A program made the translations under genes and the position numbers. This document shows positions 15,391 to 22,194 of a DNA stretch of 22,194 nucleotides, one piece after another. The first letter of the stretch is position 1; each line of letters begins with the position of its first letter. The stretch is from positions 1 to 22,194 of the forward strand of contig CAXTSX010000051.1 in the NCBI GenBank assembly GCA_964247085.1, read 5' to 3'. The DNA comes from JAAFHZ01 sp964247085. GTDB lineage: Bacteria > Cyanobacteriota > Cyanobacteriia > Cyanobacteriales > Chamaesiphonaceae. The notes beneath the pieces are model-generated. The model saw only the letters and a list, made by a program, of their open reading frames with translations. It searched no databases and was not told the DNA's origin.

Positions 15391-15573
15391 GAGCTAAATC
15401 GCCAAATATTCGTTTACTAGTTAGGGGTAATTCTCCCATATTTTTCAGGTTATTGGCTCCAGCACTTTATCTGAGGTTAATAGCAGTGGCGATCGATCTC
15501 TTCTGCAGCCTCGGTGTTTGCTAGCCAGAAATGCTACATTATCGATCATGCGCAATTCTTACCCACAAGCTTT

Positions 15574-17001
15574 ATGACTAATACCGTTCTGTTCTGGCAT
15601 CGGCGCGACCTGCGCATGATCGATAATGTCGGTTTAGCTGCGGCTGTGCAAACTGGAGCAATGGTGGTGGGAGTTTTTTGTTTAGATCCCGCCTACCTCG
15701 ACCCCCAAAAAATAGCACCAGCTCAAGTTGATTATGTATTGAACTCTTTGCAGCTGCTGCAGCAAGATTATGCAGCTGTTGGTGGTCAGTTATTAATTAT
15801 GCGACAACCGACCATCGCAGGAATTAGAGACTTGCTCGCTGGCCTATCAGCTACGGCTTTATACTGTAACGAATCTGTAGAACCCTATTTTCGGCAGCTG
15901 GATCAACAGATTGAAGTAATGCTCAAGGAACAAGAACTTGATGTCAAACGTTTTTGGGATCATCTCCTGCAAGCACCGGATACTATTTATAGTGGTAGCA
16001 ATCAACCCTACACGGTTTACACCCCTTATTGGCGGAACTGGCAGAGTCGAGCAAAGGCAGCACCGCTGGAAGTAGTCAAATTCCTCAAGCTAGAGTTGTC
16101 GGTAGCTGCTCAGACAGCGATCGATCAACTCACCACTCCCCTCCCGACCCTGGCCGAACTAGGATTTACTTGGGAGCAACCCCAAATTTTGGCAGCTGGC
16201 ACAGCTGCTGCTCAGCAGCGCTTAGAACTTTTTACAGCCACAGCAATTAATAACTATGCTGTCGATCGCAACTTCCCGGCCATTGATGGCACTTCTACGC
16301 TCAGTCCGGCGCTGGCTTGGGGAACGATCGGCATTCGGACAGTCTGGCAAGCGACGAGTAGAGCTATGTATCGGGCGAGTAGTGATGAAGCTCGTCAAGG
16401 TATTATCACTTGGCAGCAGGAGATTGCTTGGCGAGAGTTTTATCACCAGGCTCTTTATCATTTCCCGCAACTGCTAGCTGGTCCCTATCGCCCGCTGTGG
16501 AATGATTTCCCTTGGTCGGACGACCAAGCCAGATTTGCGGCTTGGTGCCAAGGGCAAACCGGCTATCCGATCGTCGATGCCGCCATGCGCCAACTGAACC
16601 AAACCGGCTGGATGCACAATCGATGCCGGATGATTGTGGCTAGCTTTTTAACCAAAGATTTGATGATTAACTGGCAGTGGGGGGAGCAATATTTTATGCA
16701 AACCCTGGTGGACGGTGAACCAGCCGCCAACAATGGCGGCTGGCAGTGGAGTGCTTCCAGTGGCATGGATCCTAAACCTTTGCGAATTTTCAATCCATCC
16801 ACCCAGGCGCAAAAATTTGATGCCCGGGGCAATTACATTCGCCAGTGGGTGCCAGAATTGCGATCAATCGATACCAAAGATTTGGTAATTGGCAAAATTC
16901 CGCCGCTGTGGCGAGCTAGCAGTGGTTATCCTGAACCGATCGTCGATCACAATATCCAACAACGAGAATTTAAGCGCCTATATCAACTGTTGAAAACTTA
17001 G
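15574..17001 (+). CDS. phr: Class I cyclobutane pyrimidine dimer photolyase
   Basis: A 475-residue flavoenzyme that uses light to split UV-induced pyrimidine dimers. The N-terminal antenna domain begins TVLFWHRRDLR. The FAD domain holds WREFYHQ, DAAMRQLNQTGWMHNR and AANNGGWQWSASSG (Trp390 opens WQWSASSG). The overall pattern fits the cyanobacterial photolyases whose antenna is 8-hydroxy-deazaflavin, though the antenna cofactor is inferred. I choose the ATG at 15574 because the family begins with this strand. A GTG at 15514 would add 20 residues with no family counterpart. TACATT at 15535-15540 is a possible -10. The last four bases overlap the stop of the convergent small secreted protein gene. 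Confidence 0.93.
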   Translation: MTNTVLFWHRRDLRMIDNVGLAAAVQTGAMVVGVFCLDPAYLDPQKIAPAQVDYVLNSLQLLQQDYAAVGGQLLIMRQPTIAGIRDLLAGLSATALYCNESVEPYFRQLDQQIEVMLKEQELDVKRFWDHLLQAPDTIYSGSNQPYTVYTPYWRNWQSRAKAAPLEVVKFLKLELSVAAQTAIDQLTTPLPTLAELGFTWEQPQILAAGTAAAQQRLELFTATAINNYAVDRNFPAIDGTSTLSPALAWGTIGIRTVWQATSRAMYRASSDEARQGIITWQQEIAWREFYHQALYHFPQLLAGPYRPLWNDFPWSDDQARFAAWCQGQTGYPIVDAAMRQLNQTGWMHNRCRMIVASFLTKDLMINWQWGEQYFMQTLVDGEPAANNGGWQWSASSGMDPKPLRIFNPSTQAQKFDARGNYIRQWVPELRSIDTKDLVIGKIPPLWRASSGYPEPIVDHNIQQREFKRLYQLLKT

Positions 17002-17303
17002 CGACAAACCCTACCGCCTCGACCTACCGTACATTTTGATCCGCCAGCTGCCGGAGCATTGGCCGATGGAAAGATACTAGGGCTAGGGGTATTTACCCTA
17101 CCGAAACCACCTCTGCCGCCGCCCGATCTTGGAGAACGAACGCGATGACGACGGCTGCTACCCCGACCGGCCATAATAGGAGGCGAAATGCCGATCAAGG
17201 AGCTGTTATTGCTGACAGCATTGATGTTAGCTTGGGCTGGCATTAGATCCGCCGTCATTACTAGACCAACGATAATGCTAATTACAATTTTGATTTTTGG
17301 CAT
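16998..17303 (-). CDS. Small secreted basic Gly/Arg-rich protein, unknown function
   Basis: I do not recognise this 101-residue protein. It has a typical Sec signal peptide (a Lys-rich start, the hydrophobic stretch IVISIIVGLVMTADL, then a PAQA-type cleavage region near residue 25). The mature part is low-complexity and strongly basic: SSRRHRVRSPRSGGGRGG around 50-66, a Pro/Ser-rich part, and a C-terminal KCTVGRGGRVCR with two cysteines that could form a disulfide. The coherent signal peptide and the paired cysteines argue for a real gene despite its size. It ends exactly against the photolyase stop and lies 44 bases downstream of the phosphohexomutase gene. No Shine-Dalgarno stands out. Confidence 0.6.
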   Translation of the reverse strand: MPKIKIVISIIVGLVMTADLMPAQANINAVSNNSSLIGISPPIMAGRGSSRRHRVRSPRSGGGRGGFGRVNTPSPSIFPSANAPAAGGSKCTVGRGGRVCR

Positions 17304-17347
17304 AGTAAATAAAACTTTCGTAGAAATCTTACTTGATTTTAGGTTAA

Positions 17348-18784
17348 TTAACTACCGGTCACATCCTTTACCCAGTCGGCAGCAGCAGCGAGGGTTGCCT
17401 GGACAGCCGTTAGGGTGGGGGCTTCGCAATAGAGGCGCAATACTGGTTCTGTACCACTAAAGCGAATCAACAACCAGCTGCCATCGGCTAAATGTAGTTT
17501 ATAACCATCAGTAGTTTGTAACCGGACAACGGCCTGATTGTTGATCTGCTGGATGGGGGCGATCGCGAGTTTATCAATGAGGATGGTTCTCACATCCATA
17601 CTGGCCAACTGCAGGTCATTGCGATCGTAGGCCGAGAAGTAATTAGTCTGAGCTTGGATCTGGCGATATTGCTCGCCTAAATCTTGTTGAGAGTCGGCGA
17701 TCGATTCTAATAGGTATAAAGCGGAGAGCAGGGCATCGCGCTCGGGAATATGGTGACCGTAGCCAATACCACCCGATTCTTCCCCGCCAATTAAGACTGG
17801 TGTTTCGAGCATTCGATCGGCAATATATTTATATCCAATCGGTGTTTCATGAATAGGTAAGCCATACAACGCGGCAATTTTCGGTACCAAATCGGAAGTA
17901 CTGACAGTCTTTACCACTTCTCCGCTCAGGCTCCGTTTTTGGTGCAAATGCTGAATCAGAATGGGCAACAAAATTTGAGAACTCAGAAAATTACCGTCTC
18001 GATCGACTGCCGCAATCCGATCGCTATCACCGTCAAAGGCCAAACCCATGGCGATCCGATCGGGCTGTTCTAGCTGGCTGTCACGGACTTGTTCACACAG
18101 CTCCACCAAGTGGTGAGCCAAGGGTTCCGGAGCAGTCCCCCCAAAAAGAGGATCGGCGTTGCCATGTAACTCATGGATAGCTGGACCCAGCAATCGTTCT
18201 AAGCCGGTAGCCGCCGCGCCATGCATTACGTCAGCAAATACCTGAATTTTTCCTTGGTCAACTAGCTGCTGAATTTTGGCAATATTCACCTGCTTACTAA
18301 TAGCCGCGCAATAGCTTGGCCAAGGATCGAATTCCCCCAAGCTACCCAGATGGCCAGTGTTAATCGATTCATCCAGGCGGGCTTCAATTTGCTGGGTCAG
18401 CTCTGGTGCCACCGAACCACCAAAATTACCTTTGACCTTGAGTCCTAAATAGTGACCGGGATTGTGGCTGGCGGTAATCACCAACGCTCCCAGCGCGTTT
18501 TGGTCGTGGGCTGCCCAGCTAAAAGCCGGGGTGGGGGCAAAGGTGTTACTTAAAATTACTTCAAAGCCAGCTTGCTGCAGACCCGCTGCCATTTTCTGAG
18601 CAAACATCTCGGCCATAAACCGGCGATCGAACCCCACGATAATCCGGCGATTGTTGGTTTTCGCGCCAAAGGTTTCTAGTAGAATTTGGGCAGCGATCGG
18701 AGCCACCATTAACAGCCGCTCAAAGGTAAACTCTTGGGCGATGACTCCTCGCCAACCATCAGTACCAAATTTGATTTTTTCCAC
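17348..18784 (-). CDS. Phosphoglucomutase/phosphomannomutase family protein
   Basis: A 478-residue alpha-D-phosphohexomutase that interconverts hexose 1- and 6-phosphates. All four active-site elements are present: the phosphoserine loop TASHNP (Ser106), the metal loop DGDSDR (251-256), the sugar loop GEESGG (334-339) and the phosphate loop RFSGTEP (441-447). The start FGTDGWRGVI is typical. The exact sugar (glucose or mannose) cannot be told from motifs. In cyanobacteria such enzymes feed glycogen, sucrose and nucleotide-sugar synthesis. It lies 46 bases downstream of the GerMN gene and may share its transcript. Confidence 0.93.
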   Translation of the reverse strand: MEKIKFGTDGWRGVIAQEFTFERLLMVAPIAAQILLETFGAKTNNRRIIVGFDRRFMAEMFAQKMAAGLQQAGFEVILSNTFAPTPAFSWAAHDQNALGALVITASHNPGHYLGLKVKGNFGGSVAPELTQQIEARLDESINTGHLGSLGEFDPWPSYCAAISKQVNIAKIQQLVDQGKIQVFADVMHGAAATGLERLLGPAIHELHGNADPLFGGTAPEPLAHHLVELCEQVRDSQLEQPDRIAMGLAFDGDSDRIAAVDRDGNFLSSQILLPILIQHLHQKRSLSGEVVKTVSTSDLVPKIAALYGLPIHETPIGYKYIADRMLETPVLIGGEESGGIGYGHHIPERDALLSALYLLESIADSQQDLGEQYRQIQAQTNYFSAYDRNDLQLASMDVRTILIDKLAIAPIQQINNQAVVRLQTTDGYKLHLADGSWLLIRFSGTEPVLRLYCEAPTLTAVQATLAAAADWVKDVTGS

Positions 18785-18830
18785 AGTTCCGGATCAGTAG
18801 CAACAGCTTTTTTAGTTTAACCCCTGCTGT

Positions 18831-19439
18831 CTAACGTTTAAAGCTCGTCGCGAACTCCGCCATGTATTCTTTTCTGGTCATCGGTTGACGTAGCTCTAGA
18901 CCTTTACCGCCCAGGGGATGCTGATCATTAATAAGCTGACCATCTACTGATAAGAACACTTGGGCTTTTTTATTCAGACTAGTTGCCGTATAAACGATCT
19001 GTCCTACCCGACCAACCAGTGAGAAAGCTCCGCCATCATGGGCAAATTCGGAGGAGAGGTTAACATAAATCCGATCGCCTTGAATTTTTAAATCGATCAG
19101 CTTGGTGCCAACTGGAATAGCCGAAATTAGTGTTTTTTGCTGAGGCTGAGTCAACAATTTGTTCAAGGCAGTCTTAATAGATTCTTCTGGGGTGTTAGTC
19201 TCTGCCAGAGAAGATGCGCGAGATACTGGCACTAACTTGTGATTTTTTGGTGATAGGAAATAGACTTGAACTGTTTGTGTTCTGGGAGATTCGCTATTCG
19301 TTTTAGCAATAACTTCTTTTTTGTATTCTTGGGCGGTGGTGGGTACTGCCAAATACAAAGAAAATCCTAGCGTGGCTAGGATTAAAGAAACTCCTAACTG
19401 TTTAAAACGAAACAGATAGGAAATTTGATTAAATGACAT
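18831..19439 (-). CDS. GerMN-domain protein, exported or membrane-anchored
   Basis: A 202-residue protein with an N-terminal hydrophobic segment (LGVSLILATLGFSLYLAV, about 15-32) ending in a TAQ region that could be a signal peptide or anchor. From about residue 55 it matches the GerMN domain: VQVYFLSP, a TPEESIKTALNKLL helix, then VGTKLIDLKIQGDRIYVNLS (the typical strand pair), and a GRVGQIVYTATSL helix. In spore formers the domain occurs in GerM and LpqB-like proteins at the cell envelope. In cyanobacteria its role is unknown, so I give only the location: periplasm or outer face of the membrane. Confidence 0.8.
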   Translation of the reverse strand: MSFNQISYLFRFKQLGVSLILATLGFSLYLAVPTTAQEYKKEVIAKTNSESPRTQTVQVYFLSPKNHKLVPVSRASSLAETNTPEESIKTALNKLLTQPQQKTLISAIPVGTKLIDLKIQGDRIYVNLSSEFAHDGGAFSLVGRVGQIVYTATSLNKKAQVFLSVDGQLINDQHPLGGKGLELRQPMTRKEYMAEFATSFKR

Positions 19440-19486
19440 TATATCTCTGGTATTTTATTGTTTTCTTTTTAATATATTTTCAGCAG

Positions 19487-19894
19487 TTAGCTGTAATAGC
19501 TCCAGGATATCATGAGGAGAGTTATTACCAAAGAAATAATGACAGATAGCCAAATTTTGCCATCTAAAACAAAGTTTTTTTCTGTGGCGACTTCGTCCCA
19601 GTAGCCACTAAATACTTGGTGATCTACTACATAATTGATGGCGATCGGTAGCCCTGGCCAGAGCAAGCCAATACCAAAAGCAACCATTACCCAAGCTTTC
19701 CCATGTAGTAGTAGTAAGTAACCGCCACCCAACATTAAAACTACGGCCATTACATCAAAAGTATGATGTAATACAACTGCATATTCTCCTAATCTGGGTG
19801 CAGATTGCGTTTTTATCAAGTATTTATCAGTTAGAAACAAACCAACTAAAATCAACCACAAAGCCAAAGCTACCAATAGTATTGATTGGTTCAT
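19487..19894 (-). CDS. Four-helix integral membrane protein, unknown function
   Basis: A 135-residue protein that I cannot place in a family. It has four hydrophobic helices (about 4-22, 47-64, 68-88 and 115-133). Between the first and second helix is a polar loop with KYLIKTQSAPRLGEY and a paired HH (residues 43-44) at the membrane edge. A larger loop between helices three and four carries DHQVFSGYWDEVATEKNF. It has the clearest Shine-Dalgarno of the window (AAGGAGG, 19906-19900 on the minus strand, five bases before the ATG), which supports both reality and start. It lies 47 bases before the GerMN gene in the same direction. Confidence 0.75.
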   Translation of the reverse strand: MNQSILLVALALWLILVGLFLTDKYLIKTQSAPRLGEYAVVLHHTFDVMAVVLMLGGGYLLLLHGKAWVMVAFGIGLLWPGLPIAINYVVDHQVFSGYWDEVATEKNFVLDGKIWLSVIISLVITLLMISWSYYS

Positions 19895-19898
19895 ACTG

Positions 19899-19906
19899 CC
19901 CTCCTT
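19899..19906 (-). promoter_or_regulatory. Strong Shine-Dalgarno of the four-helix membrane protein
   Basis: AAGGAGGG on the minus strand, ending four bases before the ATG at 19894. It is a near-perfect anti-16S match, much stronger than at the other starts in this window, so it fixes the start and suggests efficient translation. Confidence 0.75.
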
Positions 19907-19942
19907 GCGCTGGGCTAATATTCGGAAATCTTGAACTGATTT

Positions 19943-20071
19943 CTACACTCTGAGCTTATCCGATGAATGTGAGGAAGTTGTGAGTAATAGGCGATCGGCA
20001 ATAGATGGAATACTGAGCAGACAGCGGGCTGTTTCGATCGTAAAGTCTTGGGGAATAATTGGCTTTGTCAT
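19943..20071 (-). CDS. Possible 42-residue ORF overlapping the Uma2 stop (TAATG)
   Basis: Reading leftward from the ATG at 20071-20069 gives a 42-residue ORF that starts MTKPIIPQDFTIETARCLLS and ends KLRV before TAG at 19945-19943. Its start codon shares one base with the Uma2 stop (TAATG), an arrangement used for translational coupling. I recognise no family. It could be a small partner of the Uma2 protein, the remnant of a larger gene, or chance: 42 codons is short and no Shine-Dalgarno is clear. Confidence 0.3.
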   Translation of the reverse strand: MTKPIIPQDFTIETARCLLSIPSIADRLLLTTSSHSSDKLRV

Positions 20072-20640
20072 TATTCATTCTTAAATTGCACTTGACGATA
20101 CAAATCAGCCACGGCAATTTCTACTCCGATCGACTCTAGCATGAGTGTTTCTTGCAAACCATATTCTGATAACACCCATTGACCTTGAGCATTGCGCCGA
20201 AATATTTCCACATTCGATCGATCAACGGGCACCAACACATATTCTTGCAGAGATATGAATTTGCGGTATCTAGCAAACTTTGCACCTCGATCGATCGCCT
20301 CGGTAGAAGGTGATAGTACTTCAATAATTAAGCAAGGAAATTGCAGAAGTTGAGGATCATCATCTCGATCGTCACAAGTTACTACTACGTCAGGGTAAAA
20401 ATACTTTTGCCCTCGCTCTATCTGCACTTTAACATCGGCGATATAGACCTCACAAGATCGGTTGAGCAAGGCATCATCCAGCAACTTCGAGAAATTCAAA
20501 GAAATGCGATTGTGGTTGCGGGTGCCGCCGCTCATCGCCACCACCTCACCATCCCAATACTCATAACGCTCTTCTTGAGCAGCTTCCCACTCTAGATATT
20601 CAGCGGCAGTCATCAATAGGCGATCGGTTAAGGCAACCAT
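20071..20640 (-). CDS. Uma2-family (DUF820) putative endonuclease
   Basis: A 189-residue protein of the Uma2 family, abundant and multi-copy in cyanobacteria and built on a PD-(D/E)xK nuclease fold. Family marks visible are TAAEYLEWE near the start, YWDGEVVAMSGGT, YPDVVVTC with the first acidic residue, and LIIEVLSPST with the second, followed by DRGAKFARYR and EYVLVPVDR. The nuclease core is complete, but biological activity is not established for most members. It lies 28 bases downstream of the AarF kinase gene in the same direction and may be co-transcribed with it. Confidence 0.88.
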   Translation of the reverse strand: MVALTDRLLMTAAEYLEWEAAQEERYEYWDGEVVAMSGGTRNHNRISLNFSKLLDDALLNRSCEVYIADVKVQIERGQKYFYPDVVVTCDDRDDDPQLLQFPCLIIEVLSPSTEAIDRGAKFARYRKFISLQEYVLVPVDRSNVEIFRRNAQGQWVLSEYGLQETLMLESIGVEIAVADLYRQVQFKNE

Positions 20641-20668
20641 AATTTTTAACGGAATGAATAATCAAATT

Positions 20669-22194
20669 TTAGATGGTTTTAACAATCAACCACAGACCGA
20701 GAATGCTGGCAGCTCCGAACAAAATATTGCTCAGCAGTTGCAATTCAGGAGTCTGCGCACTAGCTGAAATAATGGCTGCTCCAATAATTAGAGATCCTAC
20801 TACCGTACTAAAAGAGCGGCGATTAGCCGCTTCTCCCATGGTCTTTTGAATGCCATCTAAATCTTGGATAGTAACATTTAGTTTTAATGTTTCTGAGCTA
20901 AACCGATTCAGCAAAAAAGCCAACTGGCGGGGAGACTGTAGTGATAAATGCTTTAATTCCAACCCGGTGCGCAGGAGTGACTGTACCCAATCATCACCCA
21001 CGATCTGCCGCTGAAACATATCATTCATTAATGGTCGCACTTCTTCAAATACATTAATATTGGGGTTGAATTGTCGTCCGGCTCCTTCCAAATTTGCTAA
21101 TGATTTAGCGAATAACCCAATGTTGCTGGGCCAGCGTAAATTGTTCCGCCGGGCAGCCTGCAGTATTTCATAAAAAGCCTCACTGGCATTCATGTTTTGC
21201 AAGCTCATATTGCTGTATTTATGCAACAACCGATCGTAATCCCATTCCAATTTCGAGATATCGAGTTGTCCCATGGGCTCAGCTAGTTGGAGGGTGATTT
21301 GGGCACAACGTTGGGCATCACTGCTAACGATCGCTAGAATCATTTCCACCAAGGCCGCTTGTGTTCTACTATCCAGCCTTCCCATCATCCCACAGTCGAT
21401 AACAGCGACACGGCCATCATTTAAGTAAAACAAATTGCCGGGATGGGGATCGGCATGAAACAAACCATCCACTAAATATTGCTGAAAGAAAGCCCGGAAG
21501 AGCAATACGGTGGCAGCTTGTCGTTCATCGGCACTACTTCCGCCATAGTCTTGGCCAGTAAATTGGGCGGATAATAGTGGTACCCCGTCTAGCCATTCCA
21601 TCACCAATATTTTTTTGGTGGAAAGCTGTCGATCGATCTCCGGCACCATGATTTTGTTCGGATCAAACCACTTACCAGCTAACAGGTTACGCCGCAGAGT
21701 TTCGGTGTAGGTAGCTTCCTGGGTGAAGTCCAATTCTGATTGCAGGGCGGTGCTAAATTCAGCAGCCAAAGATACCAGATCGTAGCGTTTGCCAAAATCG
21801 GTGCCAGACAGCAATTCGGCAATTTGTTTAATCAGGGATATATCTCTGGTTACCAATCGATCGATCCCGGGACGCTGTACCTTCAATGCCACCCAGCGGC
21901 CATTTTTTAACTGCGCTCGATGGGTCTGAGCGATCGAACCAGCGGCGACTGGTTGTTGTTCAATACTATTAAAAACATCGTTCAGCTTCCCGGGCACCTG
22001 TTGATGCAAAATCAACTCAATCTCTGGCCAGTCGATCGGCGGGACGTTGGATTGCAGGTCACTCAGCGCTGTGATATATTCCGGTGGGAGTAAGTCTGGC
22101 CTGGTGCTCAATAGCTGTCCCAGCTTAACGTACACTGGCCCCAAATCCGTCAAGATTTTCCGCAAAATCTCTGGCGGTGGAATATCTAGGCGAT
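20669..22194 (-). CDS. AarF/ABC1/UbiB-family atypical kinase (5' end outside the window)
   Basis: A protein of the ABC1 (UbiB/ADCK) family, atypical kinase-like ATPases associated with isoprenoid-quinone metabolism; in cyanobacteria and plastids they are linked to plastoquinone and tocopherol homeostasis. Visible are the KxGQ region (GPVYVKLGQLLSTRPDLLPPEY), the Ala-rich nucleotide loop (AAGSIAQTHRA), VALKVQRPGI with the catalytic lysine, LVDGLFHADPHPGNLFYL (catalytic loop) and VIDCGMMG (metal aspartate). Two hydrophobic helices at the C-terminus suggest membrane attachment. The frame stays open to the window edge (RLDIPPPEILRKIL precedes the KxGQ region), so the TTG near 22165 is not the true start and the gene is cut off here. 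Confidence 0.93.
   Translation of the reverse strand, partial: RLDIPPPEILRKILTDLGPVYVKLGQLLSTRPDLLPPEYITALSDLQSNVPPIDWPEIELILHQQVPGKLNDVFNSIEQQPVAAGSIAQTHRAQLKNGRWVALKVQRPGIDRLVTRDISLIKQIAELLSGTDFGKRYDLVSLAAEFSTALQSELDFTQEATYTETLRRNLLAGKWFDPNKIMVPEIDRQLSTKKILVMEWLDGVPLLSAQFTGQDYGGSSADERQAATVLLFRAFFQQYLVDGLFHADPHPGNLFYLNDGRVAVIDCGMMGRLDSRTQAALVEMILAIVSSDAQRCAQITLQLAEPMGQLDISKLEWDYDRLLHKYSNMSLQNMNASEAFYEILQAARRNNLRWPSNIGLFAKSLANLEGAGRQFNPNINVFEEVRPLMNDMFQRQIVGDDWVQSLLRTGLELKHLSLQSPRQLAFLLNRFSSETLKLNVTIQDLDGIQKTMGEAANRRSFSTVVGSLIIGAAIISASAQTPELQLLSNILFGAASILGLWLIVKTI

Noticed and set aside
18800..18835. ACAGC/GCTGT inverted repeat between the GerMN and phosphohexomutase genes as a terminator
   Set aside because: Five-base stem with an 18-base loop and no T-run at the right place.
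22163..22165. TTG as the start of the AarF kinase
   Set aside because: The frame continues upstream with family-like residues (IPPPEILRKIL), so the gene simply runs off the window.
1..22194. tRNA, rRNA, CRISPR array or transposase
   Set aside because: I looked for regularly spaced repeats, cloverleaf-like patterns and transposase motifs on both strands and saw none; a covariance search was not possible.

Overview
This window is chromosomal DNA from a cyanobacterium. The evidence is a plant-type/cyanobacterial NAD(P)H dehydrogenase gene run in the order ndhA-ndhI-ndhG-ndhE, an AarF/ABC1 kinase gene, a class I photolyase, a Uma2-family gene, and very frequent CGATCG words, including full GCGATCGC (HIP1) octamers typical of many cyanobacteria. 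No genus can be named safely.

Layout. Positions 1-246 are an AT-rich non-coding leader. Positions 247-9525 hold a hybrid non-ribosomal peptide/polyketide megasynthase read rightward: C-domain remnant, adenylation (A) domain with an embedded methyltransferase (MT), carrier (T), KS, AT, KR, T, thioesterase (TE). The reading frame is interrupted once by an in-frame TAG at 3310-3312 inside the MT, so the A and MT domains are split over two open frames. From 9571 to 11650 lies a divergent Type II restriction-modification pair: an EcoO109I/PmeII-like endonuclease (leftward) and a C5-cytosine methyltransferase carrying an N-terminal MerR-like helix-turn-helix (rightward), with a near-perfect 20-bp palindrome between them. 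From 14468 down to 11631 the ndhA-I-G-E operon runs leftward, with three G/C-rich hairpins inserted between ndhG and ndhE. Next come a leftward YdcF-family membrane protein gene, a rightward photolyase gene, and a leftward series: a small secreted basic protein, a phosphohexomutase, a GerMN-domain protein, a four-helix membrane protein, a possible 42-residue ORF coupled to a Uma2 gene, Uma2, and an AarF kinase cut off by the right window edge.

How the genes work together. The megasynthase reads as a self-contained two-module line: activate an amino acid (the binding-pocket residues look glycine-like), N-methylate it, extend once with malonate, reduce the ketone, and release. The inferred product is a small sarcosine-derived hydroxy acid or its lactam. 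No transporter, phosphopantetheinyl transferase or tailoring gene lies beside it. The restriction-modification pair sits between this gene and the housekeeping ndh operon, and its methyltransferase tail runs into the 3' end of ndhE, which suggests an insertion next to an essential operon. The rest is ordinary cyanobacterial chromosome. I saw no tRNA, rRNA, CRISPR array, transposase or prophage gene.
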